A stretch of 32,841 nucleotides of DNA from Pseudomonadota bacterium (GTDB lineage: Bacteria > Pseudomonadota > Gammaproteobacteria > Xanthomonadales > Rhodanobacteraceae). Each line of letters begins with the position of its first letter. Positions within the stretch are counted from its first letter, which is position 1. Location: the NCBI GenBank assembly GCA_021794575.1, contig JAJYQO010000008.1, forward strand, positions 1-32,841. The letters are read 5' to 3'. The notes beneath the pieces were generated by a model, which was not told the origin of the DNA, made no database searches, and worked only from the letters and a program-made list of their open reading frames with translations. The position numbers and the translations under genes are program-made. Shown in pieces: positions 1-8,423 of the stretch.

Positions 1-102
1 CTCGAAAAACAGAAAGAAGGCAAGAAACGCATGAAGCAGGTGGGCCGCGTGGAGATTCCCCAGGAAGCCTTCCTCGCGGTGCTGAAAGTCGACAGCAAGT
101 AA
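1..102 (+). CDS. lepA: Elongation factor 4, C-terminal end only
   Basis: Only the last 33 residues and the TAA stop are inside the window; the gene enters from the left edge. The visible residues include [17 protein letters not shown] followed by LAVLKVDSK, the conserved C-terminal tail of LepA, a ribosome-associated GTPase that acts on stalled or mispositioned tRNA. The GTPase domains lie outside the window, so identity rests on the tail and on the next gene: lepA directly upstream of lepB is a classic gammaproteobacterial order. The gap to lepB is 29 bp with no terminator visible, so co-transcription is likely. Confidence 0.9.
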   Translation, partial: LEKQKEGKKRMKQVGRVEIPQEAFLAVLKVDSK

Positions 103-131
103 GCTCTCAACAAGCCCCGGAAGAACGTGCA

Positions 132-965
132 ATGGAATATTTTTCGCTGATCCTGCTGCTGCTGACCGTACTCAGTGGCCTGGTGTGGCTGTTCGATATC
201 GCCTTTCTGCGCAAGCGGCGGCGCGCGGCAGCGGGCGTGCCGGCGGCGCCGGATCCATGGCCGGTGGATTACTCGCGCTCGCTGTTTCCGGTGCTGTTCG
301 CGGTGCTGATCTTCCGTTCGTTCATCGCCGAGCCCTTCCGTATCCCTTCCGGTTCGATGATGCCCACCCTGAAGGTGGGCGATTTCATCCTGGTCGACAA
401 GTTTGCCTACGGCCTGCGCCTGCCGGTGTTCCACACCAAGATTCTCTCCACCGGCGAGCCCCAGCGCGGCGATGTGATCGTGTTCCGTTACCCGCTGAAT
501 CCAGGCGAGAACTACATCAAGCGCGTGGTCGGCCTGCCCGGCGATACCGTGCGCATCGACGGCGAGCAGGTGTATATCAACGGCAAACGGGTGCCGGTCA
601 CGCCGGTGGGGCCCTACCAGGGCGGATACGGGCGCGAGAGCCGGCTGCTCGAAGCCAACGGCGCGATGGTCTACCGTGAGCAGTTGGGGCCCCGGCCGAA
701 CGACATAGCGGTGATGCCGCAGATCAACATGGCGGGCACCCTGCAGACGCCGGACTGCCACTTCCGGGACACCCATCACGGCGCCTGCGTGGTGCCGCCC
801 CACAGCTATTTCGTGATGGGCGACAATCGCGACAACAGCGAGGACAGCCGGTTCTGGGGATTCGTGCCGCAGCGCAACCTGGTGGGCAAGGCCTTCGTGA
901 TCTGGTTCAGCTGGCGCGGACCGCACGGCATCGATTTCCACCGCATCGGCACCGTGATCCATTGA
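132..965 (+). CDS. lepB: Signal peptidase I
   Basis: Membrane-bound serine protease that removes signal peptides from proteins exported by Sec or Tat; its catalytic domain faces the periplasm. Two N-terminal hydrophobic segments (about residues 4-26 and 50-64) flank a basic cytoplasmic loop, as in the E. coli enzyme. The catalytic serine is S75 in PSGSMMPTL and the general base lysine is K130 in YIKRVVGLPGD. The later box VMGDNRDNSEDSRFWG (near residue 230) is the conserved structural motif. At 277 residues it is somewhat shorter than the 324-residue E. coli protein but complete. The ATG is preceded by GGAAG about 9 bases upstream. It lies between lepA and the DUF4845 gene, and its stop is 27 bp before the next start. 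Confidence 0.97.
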   Translation: MEYFSLILLLLTVLSGLVWLFDIAFLRKRRRAAAGVPAAPDPWPVDYSRSLFPVLFAVLIFRSFIAEPFRIPSGSMMPTLKVGDFILVDKFAYGLRLPVFHTKILSTGEPQRGDVIVFRYPLNPGENYIKRVVGLPGDTVRIDGEQVYINGKRVPVTPVGPYQGGYGRESRLLEANGAMVYREQLGPRPNDIAVMPQINMAGTLQTPDCHFRDTHHGACVVPPHSYFVMGDNRDNSEDSRFWGFVPQRNLVGKAFVIWFSWRGPHGIDFHRIGTVIH

Positions 966-991
966 GCGCGCAGCCGCGCGCGGGAGGGGTT

Positions 992-1375
992 ATGAAGACA
1001 CAGCAGCGGGGCATCACTCTGATCGGATTCATGTTCGTCCTGATCATCGTCGGCTTTTTCGCGTACATGGCGATGAAACTGGTACCGGCCTATGCCGAGT
1101 ACATGGGCGTGGTCAAAACGGTCAAGGAGACGGCGGCCGTACCCGGCGAGTACAACAAGCCGCTGGCGCAGATCCGTGACGACATGTCGTTCAAGGGAAG
1201 TTTCCAGTACGTCGACAACAGCACCATGAAAGATGCCAAGCTGCGCATCGACACCGGCAACGGGCCGCCCAAGCTGACCATGAGCTACGACAAGGTCATC
1301 CCGTTCCTCTACAACGTCAGCTTCCTGCTGCACTTCGAGACGTCGGCGCCGATGAATACGCAGGGAGCCGGCTGA
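992..1375 (+). CDS. DUF4845 single-pass membrane protein
   Basis: Small protein of 127 residues with one hydrophobic segment (roughly residues 8-28, GITLIGFMFVLIIVGFF) and a short extracytoplasmic domain. The N-terminus resembles a type IV pilin-like prepilin segment, which is characteristic of the DUF4845 family commonly found between lepB and rnc in gamma- and betaproteobacteria. Its biochemical role is not known. An upstream TTG at 962 would overlap lepB, but the ATG at 992 is preferred because GGGAGGGG lies just before it and the hydrophobic segment then starts near the N-terminus. The stop is only 4 bp before the rnc GTG, so it is in the lepB-rnc-era-recO operon. Confidence 0.88.
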   Translation: MKTQQRGITLIGFMFVLIIVGFFAYMAMKLVPAYAEYMGVVKTVKETAAVPGEYNKPLAQIRDDMSFKGSFQYVDNSTMKDAKLRIDTGNGPPKLTMSYDKVIPFLYNVSFLLHFETSAPMNTQGAG

Positions 1376-1379
1376 GCGC

Positions 1380-2033
1380 GTGCCTCTTCCGCATCGCTTT
1401 CGTGACGCCGCGCTGGCGCAGCTGGCGCTTACCCACCGCAGCGCCGGCCGGCCGCACAACGAGCGCCTGGAATTCCTGGGCGATGCGTTGCTCAATGCGT
1501 TCGTCGCCGAATTGCTGTTCGAGCACTTTCCGCGCGCCGACGAAGGCGAACTTACGCGACTGCGCGCCGCGCTGGTCAACGGTCAGGCGCTGGCGCAACT
1601 GGCGCGCGAGTTGGAACTGGGCGAACAGCTGCGGCTGGGGCCGGGCGAGATGAAAAGCGGCGGCCAGCGCCGCGACTCGATCCTGGCCGATGCATTCGAG
1701 GCGCTGCTGGCCGCGATCTATCTGGATGCGGGACTGCAAGCCTGCCGCGACGCCATCCGCGCGCTGATGCAGCCACGCCTGGCGCAACTGCAGCGCAACG
1801 CCAAGGACGCCAAGACGCGTCTGCAGGAATGGCTGCAGCGGCGCGGTCTCGCGCTGCCTCAGTACGAGCTGGTGGACAGCGTCGGCAGTGAGCACGCCCC
1901 GCATTTCCGGGTGACCTGCGTGTTGAGCCAGCCGGAGCCGCAGCGCCATGAAGGCGAGGGCGACAGTCGGCGCGGTGCCGAACAGGACGCAGCCGCGCGC
2001 GCACTGGCCGCGTTGTCGGGAGTCGAAGCATGA
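1380..2033 (+). CDS. rnc: Ribonuclease III
   Basis: Cuts double-stranded RNA during rRNA maturation and mRNA turnover. The 217-residue protein has the RNase III signature [12 protein letters not shown] (residues 26-37) with acidic metal ligands E31 and D35. A second acidic pair, D104 and E107 in [14 protein letters not shown], completes the active site. A C-terminal double-stranded RNA binding domain starts near residue 145 ([18 protein letters not shown]) and ends in the A-rich [14 protein letters not shown] helix. The start is GTG, 4 bp after the DUF4845 stop; the protein begins slightly shorter than E. coli Rnc (226 residues) but all motifs are present. Its TGA overlaps the era ATG as ATGA, indicating translational coupling. 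Confidence 0.96.
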   Translation: MPLPHRFRDAALAQLALTHRSAGRPHNERLEFLGDALLNAFVAELLFEHFPRADEGELTRLRAALVNGQALAQLARELELGEQLRLGPGEMKSGGQRRDSILADAFEALLAAIYLDAGLQACRDAIRALMQPRLAQLQRNAKDAKTRLQEWLQRRGLALPQYELVDSVGSEHAPHFRVTCVLSQPEPQRHEGEGDSRRGAEQDAAARALAALSGVEA

Positions 2034-2929
2034 GCGCGGATCGGCCACGCAGCGGCCGCGTGGCGCTGGTCGGGCGCCCCAACGTCGGCAAGTCCACGCT
2101 GCTGAACGCGCTGGTCGGCACGCATCTCAGCATCGTCAGTCCCAAGCCGCAGACCACGCGGCATCGCATTCTGGGCGTGTGCACGCTGGATGCCGGGCAG
2201 ATCGCTTTCGTGGATACGCCGGGCCTGCATCGCAGCGCCCGGCTTGCACTCAACCGCAGCCTCAACCGTGCCGTGCACGCGGCACTGCTGGAGGTAGACC
2301 TGGCCGCGCATGTGATCGAAGCCGGACGCTGGACCGACGAGGACCGCGCGGTGTACACGGCGCTCGACAGCGAGCGCGTGACGCGCGTGCTGGTGGTCAA
2401 CAAGATCGACCGCATGCGCGACAAGTCGCGGCTGCTGCCGTTCATCGCGCAACTGAGCGAGCAGCACAGCTACGACGCGGCACTGTACGTCTCGGCGCAG
2501 CGTGGGGAGGGGCTGCAGATCCTGCGCAGCGAACTGCTACGGCGACTGCCCGAGGGCGAGCCGTTGTTCGCCGAGGACGAGTTGACCGACCGCAGTCAGC
2601 GCTTCCTGGCCGCGGAGATGGTGCGCGAGCAGCTCATGCTGCGTCTCGGTGAGGAACTGCCCTACGCGACCACTGTCGAGATCGAACGTTTCGAGGAACG
2701 CGACGACGGGCTGGCCGAGATCCACGCGGTGATCTGGGTGGAACGCGAGGGCCAACGCGCCATCGTGATCGGCGCCGGTGGTGCCATGCTCAAGCAGGTT
2801 GGCGCCAGTGCACGCCGTGCCATGGAGCGCCTGTTCGGCTGCCGCGTTTTCCTGAAAACCTGGGTCAAGGTGCGCGCCGGCTGGAGTGACGATGAGACCC
2901 AACTGAAGCGCCTCGGCTACACCGACTGA
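2030..2929 (+). CDS. era: GTPase Era
   Basis: Essential GTPase that binds the 3' end of 16S rRNA and helps assemble the 30S subunit. The 299-residue protein has the P-loop GRPNVGKS (residues 15-22), DTPG (62-65) and NKID (124-127), followed by a KH domain near residues 200-285 with [14 protein letters not shown] and the terminal [18 protein letters not shown] helix region. Length and architecture match the family (E. coli Era has 301 residues). The start codon overlaps the rnc stop and recO follows 10 bp after its stop, the standard rnc-era-recO arrangement. Confidence 0.97.
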   Translation: MSADRPRSGRVALVGRPNVGKSTLLNALVGTHLSIVSPKPQTTRHRILGVCTLDAGQIAFVDTPGLHRSARLALNRSLNRAVHAALLEVDLAAHVIEAGRWTDEDRAVYTALDSERVTRVLVVNKIDRMRDKSRLLPFIAQLSEQHSYDAALYVSAQRGEGLQILRSELLRRLPEGEPLFAEDELTDRSQRFLAAEMVREQLMLRLGEELPYATTVEIERFEERDDGLAEIHAVIWVEREGQRAIVIGAGGAMLKQVGASARRAMERLFGCRVFLKTWVKVRAGWSDDETQLKRLGYTD

Positions 2930-2939
2930 GCGGCGGTCC

Positions 2940-3668
2940 ATGCCGGCCATTGCCATCGAGACTTCCGGTTATGTGCTGCATGCGCGCGCCTGGCGCGAGA
3001 CGTCGCTGCTGCTGGAGTGCTTCACGCCCGGGCAGGGCCGCATCGGCCTGGTCGCGCGCGGCGTGCGTGGCGCGCGCACCCGCACCGCCCGTGCCGATCT
3101 GCAGCCACTGCGACGGCTGCGCCTGAGCTTTGTCACCGGCGGCGAGATGGGCAGCCTGCGCATGGCCGAACTGGAGACCCTGCACGCACTGCACGGCGAG
3201 GCGCTGCTGGCGGCGCTGTATGTCAACGAATTGCTGGTGCGCCTGCTGGCGCGCGACGACGCGCATCCGCACCTATTCGGGCGTTACCAGCGGCTGCTGG
3301 ACGCACTGGTCGTGACGCGCGCCAGCGCATGGCCGCTGCGCTGCTTCGAGCGCGATCTGCTCGAAGCGATCGGTTACGCGCCGCTGCTGGACACCGAAGC
3401 CGAAACCGGCGCGCCGCTGCGGCCCGACGGCCGCTATGTGTACCGGCCCGAGATGGGTCCGTTGCCATGGCGGCCCGAGCAGGGCGGGCAGGCTATACGT
3501 GGCTCGGCCTTGCTGGCGCTGGCCTCGGGCCGGCAGCCGGACGCCGCCGACCTCGCCGACCTGCGCCGCCTGCTGCGCCAGTTGCTCAGCGCACAATTGG
3601 GCGGCAGGCCGCTGACGGCGTGGTCGCTGGCAAGTCTGGCGCGCGCGCGCCCGCACGCCGCAGGCTGA
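2940..3668 (+). CDS. recO: DNA repair protein RecO
   Basis: RecO mediates RecA loading at single-stranded gaps with RecR and anneals SSB-coated strands. The 242-residue product starts with the N-terminal OB-fold (GYVLHARAWRETSLLLECFTP) and continues with the GLVARGVRGAR motif near residue 35. The helical C-terminal domain includes LLAALYVNELLVRLL and the AWPLRCFERDLLEAIGY segment. Length matches E. coli RecO (242 residues). It is the last gene of the lepA-recO run. Its final 83 bp overlap the 3' end of the convergent response-regulator gene, so the two coding sequences share DNA on opposite strands. Confidence 0.94.
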   Translation: MPAIAIETSGYVLHARAWRETSLLLECFTPGQGRIGLVARGVRGARTRTARADLQPLRRLRLSFVTGGEMGSLRMAELETLHALHGEALLAALYVNELLVRLLARDDAHPHLFGRYQRLLDALVVTRASAWPLRCFERDLLEAIGYAPLLDTEAETGAPLRPDGRYVYRPEMGPLPWRPEQGGQAIRGSALLALASGRQPDAADLADLRRLLRQLLSAQLGGRPLTAWSLASLARARPHAAG

Positions 3669-4356
3669 GCCGGGTGGCCGCCAGCAGTGTGCGGAAGCGC
3701 GACACCGGTGCGTCGTCGAGGTGGGCAGCGCCGAGGGCATCGTGCAGGGCCGCCGCGGCCTGCTGCAATTGCGTGGCGCCGCAGAACCCGCAACTGGCGC
3801 GCAGCCGGTGCAGGCGCGCGCGCAGTGCCTGCGGATGGTGTTCGAGCTGGGTATCGAATTGTGCCGCGCAGTCGGCAAGCTCGGCCAGCAGCAACCCGCG
3901 TAGCGCCGTAAGCGTCGCGACGCAGCCGCTGGCGGCAAGACCCTGTGCTTCGTCGAGCCGGACGCCTTCGGTATGGACGGCGGCTAGTGCGGCGCGCAGC
4001 CGCTCGAGGCCCAGCGGCTTCGTTAGCGCGTCATCGAAACCGGCGGCCAGCAGCCGCGCGTGCTGGGCCGGATCGAGTCCGGCGCAGGTCGCGATCATCG
4101 GGCTGCCGTGGCTGGCGGCCGCGTGGTCTGCCTGCAGCGCGGCCAAAATCTGCATGCCGCTGCACTCCGGCAACTGCTGGTCCAGCAGCAACAGGTCGAA
4201 ACGCTGCGCGTGCGCAGCGGCCAGTGCCGCGGCGCCATTGGCATGGTGCTGCACGCGGCAGCCCAACGCCGTCAGTGCGTCGGTCAGGTACAGGGCGGAG
4301 ATCGCATCGTCCTCGGCCAGCAGGACGTCGAGGCTGTGTCGTTGCGCGGTATTCAT
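3586..4356 (-). CDS. Response regulator with receiver and Hpt-like domains
   Basis: The 256-residue protein has a receiver domain at about residues 8-125: acidic pocket E15/D16/D17, phosphoacceptor D59 in FDLLLLDQQLPECSG, T90, and K113 in LTKPLGLERL. A helical C-terminal part carries LRARLHRLRASCGFCGA, which looks like a histidine phosphotransfer (Hpt) motif with H183 as acceptor. There is no DNA-binding or enzymatic output domain, so it would act as a phosphorelay element; no sensor kinase lies next to it. An in-frame ATG also exists at 4362; the ATG at 4356 is preferred because GGGA sits 7 bases before it. The 3' end overlaps recO. The 5' end is 36 bp from the divergent YdbH-like gene, so promoter elements must extend into coding DNA. 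Confidence 0.8.
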   Translation of the reverse strand: MNTAQRHSLDVLLAEDDAISALYLTDALTALGCRVQHHANGAAALAAAHAQRFDLLLLDQQLPECSGMQILAALQADHAAASHGSPMIATCAGLDPAQHARLLAAGFDDALTKPLGLERLRAALAAVHTEGVRLDEAQGLAASGCVATLTALRGLLLAELADCAAQFDTQLEHHPQALRARLHRLRASCGFCGATQLQQAAAALHDALGAAHLDDAPVSRFRTLLAATRLSLRRAGARAPDLPATTPSAACRPIVR

Positions 4357-4392
4357 GTCCATATCCCGGGCACACTGGCAGAATCGCCGGCG

Positions 4393-6423
4393 ATGAGACC
4401 GATTGCAAGCTTGGCGTGCCTGTGTGGTCTGCTGCTCTCGCTGCGGGCGGCCACAGCAAGCGCCGCTGTCGTGTTGCATGCCGCGGCCATCGTGGCGCCC
4501 GGTATCAGCGCGCGGGACGTGCGAGTCTCGATGGCGCCGATGCCGGCGAGGCCTGGCGTATTCGCGCTGCAACTTGCCGCGGCATCGCTCGATGCGCCGG
4601 CGCTGGGCTGGAAACAGGTGTCGGTGCGCGTGACCGGCACCCTGCAGCGCCAGAGCAGCGGGCGCTGGAGCATGCAGGCACCGCTGCAGGTGATCGGCGC
4701 ACCTGGCGGCGCGTTGCGTGACGCCCAGTTGGCGGTGGTGCTGGACCCGCTCAGCGAGACCGCCGCACTGCTGCTCACCCAGGGCCCCACGCGCATCGAC
4801 GCGGCGCTGCCCACCGATGCGCCGCTGCACGTGCAACTGCGCATCACCGCGTTGCCGCTGAACTGGTTGAGCGGTGCGCTGGCCGCCGCTGCGCCGGGTG
4901 CCAGCATCCGCAACGGCAGCGCCGGCGGCACGCTAGCGGTGGATGCCGATGGCGGCAGCCTGCGTGCCTCGGGACGGCTCGGCATCGAGGGTCTGGCGGC
5001 GTTCGCACATCGCGGCAGCGTGGCCGCGCAGGGCCTCGGCCTGCGCGGCTATGTCAATGTTCAGCACGACGCGGCCGAGACACGGATTGCTTTCGATGGC
5101 GCTCTGCGCGGCGGAGAATTGCTGGCCGGGAGTTTCTACGCGCAGTTGCCCGCGCACGATGCACCCATCAACCTGCACCTGACCCGTGCCGCCGATGGTG
5201 CGCTGCGTGTCGGCACGCTGCAGTATCAGGATGGCGGCGCCGTGACCCTCAACGCCAACCTGGCGCTGGACGCCGCAGGCACGCTGTCACAACTGCAGGT
5301 CATCAATGCCGACCTGGATCTGGCGCACGCCATCCCGCGCTACGCCAGCACCTTTCTGCAAAGTCACGGGCTGCCCGGATTGCAGGGCATGGGGCAAGCA
5401 CGACTTGCGCTGGATTGGCGGCAGGGAGCGCTGCGCGCGCTGCGCGTACAACTGCAACACGTCGATCTCGCCGATACCGCGGGGCGCTTCGCCCTGGCTG
5501 GCCTCGACGGCGCGCTGGATTGGCGTGCCGGCGTGACGCTTGCGCCGACCACACTGGGCTGGCGCGCGGCCAGCGTATACCGGGTGCCGCTCGGCGCCGC
5601 GCAGTTGCGCATGCGCGACACTGACGGTTTGCTGACGTTGCAGCAGCCCGTCGCCATCCCGATGCTGGCCGGCAGCATGCGCGTGCAGCATTTGGCCCTC
5701 GATCCGACCGCCACGCGGCCCACGCGCCTGAGCGCCGGTCTGGCGTTCACCGGGGTGTCCCTGGGCGAGCTTTCCGGCGCGCTGGGCTGGCCGGCGTTCC
5801 GTGGCACGCTGGGCGGAGCCATTCCCGATCTGCGCCTGCGTCAGGGTCGCGTGGAACTGCAGGGCGGCCTCAGCCTGCAACTGTTCGGCGGCTACGTAGA
5901 CGTGACGCGCATGAGCGTGGCGCACCTGTTCGGCGCGGCGCCCGAACTGGGCGCGGATCTCAGTTTGCGCAATATCGAACTGGCGCCGCTGACCGGCGTG
6001 TTCGATTTCGGGGAGATCACCGGCAAGCTCGATGGCAGCGTGCAGGGTCTGCGCATGGTGGCCTGGCGTCCGGTGGCCTTCCAGGCCGAACTGCACACGG
6101 CGAGCGGCGGACGCATCAGCCAACGCGCGGTCAACAACCTCACTTCGGTGGGCGGCGGCAGTCTGGCCGGCGGCCTGCAGGGTGCGCTATTGCGCCTGTT
6201 CAGCACCTTCCCCTACAAGCGTATCGGGCTGTCCTGCACACTGGCCAACGATGTCTGCATCATGGGCGGAATCGCTCCCGCCGACGGCGGCGGCTACACC
6301 CTCGTCGAAGGTGATGGTTTGCCTTACATCCACATCATCGGCCACCAGACGCGGGTAGACTGGGCAACGCTGGTTTCGCGTTTGCAAGCAGCCACCGCCG
6401 GGCAGCGCCCGGTCATCCGCTAA
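4393..6423 (+). CDS. YdbH-like intermembrane lipid transport family protein
   Basis: Large envelope protein of 676 residues with an N-terminal hydrophobic signal or anchor (about residues 2-25). The rest is rich in short beta-strand repeats, as in AsmA/YdbH-type proteins. The C-terminal part has features I associate with YdbH-domain proteins: GGRISQRAVNNLTSVGGG, a GLSCTLANDVCIMGG segment with two cysteines, and GDGLPYIHIIGH ending in VDWATLVSRL. In E. coli, YdbH works with the lipoprotein YnbE as an intermembrane bridge for phospholipid homeostasis, with YdbL as accessory. The next gene, 13 bp downstream, encodes a YdbL-type lipoprotein, which supports the assignment. An upstream extension of the frame is rejected because the signal sequence begins at this ATG. 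Confidence 0.78.
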   Translation: MRPIASLACLCGLLLSLRAATASAAVVLHAAAIVAPGISARDVRVSMAPMPARPGVFALQLAAASLDAPALGWKQVSVRVTGTLQRQSSGRWSMQAPLQVIGAPGGALRDAQLAVVLDPLSETAALLLTQGPTRIDAALPTDAPLHVQLRITALPLNWLSGALAAAAPGASIRNGSAGGTLAVDADGGSLRASGRLGIEGLAAFAHRGSVAAQGLGLRGYVNVQHDAAETRIAFDGALRGGELLAGSFYAQLPAHDAPINLHLTRAADGALRVGTLQYQDGGAVTLNANLALDAAGTLSQLQVINADLDLAHAIPRYASTFLQSHGLPGLQGMGQARLALDWRQGALRALRVQLQHVDLADTAGRFALAGLDGALDWRAGVTLAPTTLGWRAASVYRVPLGAAQLRMRDTDGLLTLQQPVAIPMLAGSMRVQHLALDPTATRPTRLSAGLAFTGVSLGELSGALGWPAFRGTLGGAIPDLRLRQGRVELQGGLSLQLFGGYVDVTRMSVAHLFGAAPELGADLSLRNIELAPLTGVFDFGEITGKLDGSVQGLRMVAWRPVAFQAELHTASGGRISQRAVNNLTSVGGGSLAGGLQGALLRLFSTFPYKRIGLSCTLANDVCIMGGIAPADGGGYTLVEGDGLPYIHIIGHQTRVDWATLVSRLQAATAGQRPVIR

Positions 6424-6436
6424 CAAGGAGACGAAC

Positions 6437-7057
6437 GTGATCAAGCCGCTGACCGTGTTCGCCGCATGCCTGGCCCTGGTGGCCGGCTGCGTGACCATCA
6501 ACGTGTATTTCCCCGCCGCCGCGGCCGAGAAAGCCGCACAGCAGATCGTAGGCAACGTACTGGGCGGCAGCGCGTCTGCGCCGGCACCCAACAATCCGCC
6601 GGCCGCCAGCAGCGCGCCAGCCGCTGGGGGCGGTGGATCGGGCGCCAGCCTGGGCGCCGCCGTACTCGATTTCTTCATCGCGCCAGCCGCCGCCGCGGCG
6701 CCGGACATGAACATCTCCACGCCGGAGATCCAGGCCATCGAAGCACGCATGAAGGCGAATTTCGAGCAGAACCTCGAGCCGCTGCTGAAGGCCGGCGTGA
6801 TCGGGTTCACCGCCGACGGCAACGTCGCCGTGCGCGATCTCAACGCCGCGCCGCTGTCCATGCGCGCGGGCGTCAGTCAGGCCGTCGCCAGCGCCAACCG
6901 CGAGCGTGGCGATCTGTACGCCGCCATCGCGCGCGCCAACGGACACCCGGAATGGGAACCGCGCATCCGCGCCGTGTTCGCGCAGACCTGGATTCAGAAG
7001 GCTCATCCCGGCTGGTACTATCGCGACAGTTCCGGTGCCTGGCGACGCAAGCCCTGA
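6437..7057 (+). CDS. YdbL-like (DUF1318) lipoprotein with YnbE-like N-terminus
   Basis: The 206-residue protein starts with a lipoprotein signal (LALVAGC, lipid-modified C18) followed directly by VTINVYFPAAAAEKAAQQIV. A low-complexity Ala/Pro/Gly linker spans about residues 48-88. A DUF1318/YdbL-type domain occupies about residues 98-206, with SMRAGVSQAVASANRERGDLY and HPEWEPRIRAVFAQTW. In E. coli, YnbE (short lipoprotein) and YdbL (soluble periplasmic protein) are separate; here the lipidated N-terminus with a TIN-type strand and the YdbL domain are in one chain, which I read as a functional merger. The start is GTG with AAGGAG 6 bases upstream. It forms an operon with the YdbH-like gene. 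A hairpin follows the stop. Confidence 0.78.
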   Translation: MIKPLTVFAACLALVAGCVTINVYFPAAAAEKAAQQIVGNVLGGSASAPAPNNPPAASSAPAAGGGGSGASLGAAVLDFFIAPAAAAAPDMNISTPEIQAIEARMKANFEQNLEPLLKAGVIGFTADGNVAVRDLNAAPLSMRAGVSQAVASANRERGDLYAAIARANGHPEWEPRIRAVFAQTWIQKAHPGWYYRDSSGAWRRKP

Positions 7058-7082
7058 TCCGGGCGCGTCTTTCGTTTCCACC

Positions 7083-7106
7083 CGGCCCGGGTTCGCGCCC
7101 GGGCCG
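7083..7106 (+). terminator. Strong GC hairpin between the ydbL-like gene and rlmD
   Basis: A perfect 9-bp inverted repeat, CGGCCCGGG and CCCGGGCCG, with loop TTCGCG. It is followed only by TTCGTTTG, so the T-tract is poor for an intrinsic terminator. It lies 11 bases before the rlmD ATG and occupies the space where its ribosome binding site would be; no Shine-Dalgarno sequence is visible there. It may end the YdbH/YdbL transcript or limit rlmD translation; the sequence alone does not decide. Confidence 0.5.
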
Positions 7107-7117
7107 TTCGTTTGCGC

Positions 7118-8419
7118 ATGAGCGAAATCGAAACCGACATCCTCGATCTGAGTCACGATGGCCGCGGCGTGACGCGCCTGGACGGTAAGGTGGTATTCGT
7201 GCCCGGCGCTCTGCCGGGTGAACGCGTGCGCCTTGGCCGCCTGCAGCGGCATCGGCATTATGACCAGGCGCAACTGCTCGCAGTGCTCACGCCCTCGGCC
7301 GATCGCATGTCGCCGCCGTGCCCGCATTTCGGGCAGTGCAGCGGCTGCGTGCTGCAGCACCTGACGCCGGCGGCGCAATTGGCCGCCAAGCAGCGCGTGC
7401 TGGCCGAGAACTTCGAGCGTATCGGCAAGGTGGCACCGGAACGCTGGCTGTCACCGCTTGCCGATGCGCCCTGGGCTTACCGGCGCAAGGGCCGGCTGTC
7501 GGTGCGCTACGTCGAGAAGAAAAACCGCGTGCTGGTGGGCTTCCGCGAGGACAACCCGCGCTTCGTGGCTGATCTGCGCGGCTGCGCGGTGCTGGCCGAG
7601 CCGTTCGGCACGCTGATCGTGCCGCTGGCCGAGTTGCTGCAGTCGTTGGATGCATGCCGCGGCATCGCGCAGATCGAGTTCGTGCGCGGCGACGCGCGCG
7701 CGCTGCTGGTGCTGCGCCATGTGGTCGCGCTGGGCGCGGCCGATCAGGCGCGGCTGGCGGCGTTCGCCGATAGCCACGACGTCGCGCTGTGGCTGCAGCC
7801 CAAGGGTGTGGACAGCATCCACCCGCTGCGCGCCGAGGATGCCGCGACGCTGTCCTATCGCATCGACGACGGCGCCATCGAGATCCAGTTCCAGCCGCTG
7901 GATTTCATCCAGGTCAACGCCGGCATGAATCGGCGCATGCTGGACCTGGCCATGCAATTGCTTGATCCTCGGCCGCATGAACGCGTTCTGGACCTGTTCG
8001 CGGGGCTGGGCAACTTCACCCTGCCGATCGCGCGCCGCGTCGCGCAAGCGGTGGGTGTGGAAGGCGAGGCTGGTCTGGTGGCCCGCGCGCAGGCCAACGC
8101 CTCGCGCAACGCGCTGGGCAACGTCAGCTTCCACAGCGCCAACCTGTTCGAGGACCAGCGCCATGCAGCCTGGGCGCAGGCGTCCTGGGATGCCATCGTG
8201 CTGGACCCGCCGCGCACCGGCGCCGCCGAGGTGCTGGCGTATCTGCCGGATCGCGCCACGCGGCGCGTGCTGTACGTGTCCTGCCATCCCGGGTCGCTGG
8301 CGCGCGATGCCGGTACCCTGGTGCAGCGGCACGGCTTCCGGTTGAGCGCGGCGGGCGTGATGGACATGTTTCCGCACACCGCGCATGTCGAATCCATCGC
8401 ACTGTTCGAGCGCGGCTGA
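7118..8419 (+). CDS. rlmD: 23S rRNA (uracil-1939-C5)-methyltransferase RlmD
   Basis: SAM-dependent enzyme that methylates U1939 (E. coli numbering) of 23S rRNA. The 433-residue protein, the same length as E. coli RlmD, begins with a TRAM-like RNA-binding domain (residues 1-58). The iron-sulfur ligands are C68, C74 and C77 in CPHFGQCSGC plus C156 in DLRGC. The SAM-binding motif is VLDLFAGLGNFTLPIA, followed by LDPPRTGA. The nucleophile is C389 in VSCHPGSLARD and the C-terminal HVESIALF carries the general base glutamate (E425). A TTG two codons upstream is not preferred over this ATG. It starts a tight gene run: the CYTH gene begins 4 bp after its stop. Confidence 0.94.
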   Translation: MSEIETDILDLSHDGRGVTRLDGKVVFVPGALPGERVRLGRLQRHRHYDQAQLLAVLTPSADRMSPPCPHFGQCSGCVLQHLTPAAQLAAKQRVLAENFERIGKVAPERWLSPLADAPWAYRRKGRLSVRYVEKKNRVLVGFREDNPRFVADLRGCAVLAEPFGTLIVPLAELLQSLDACRGIAQIEFVRGDARALLVLRHVVALGAADQARLAAFADSHDVALWLQPKGVDSIHPLRAEDAATLSYRIDDGAIEIQFQPLDFIQVNAGMNRRMLDLAMQLLDPRPHERVLDLFAGLGNFTLPIARRVAQAVGVEGEAGLVARAQANASRNALGNVSFHSANLFEDQRHAAWAQASWDAIVLDPPRTGAAEVLAYLPDRATRRVLYVSCHPGSLARDAGTLVQRHGFRLSAAGVMDMFPHTAHVESIALFERG

Positions 8420-8423
8420 GGCC

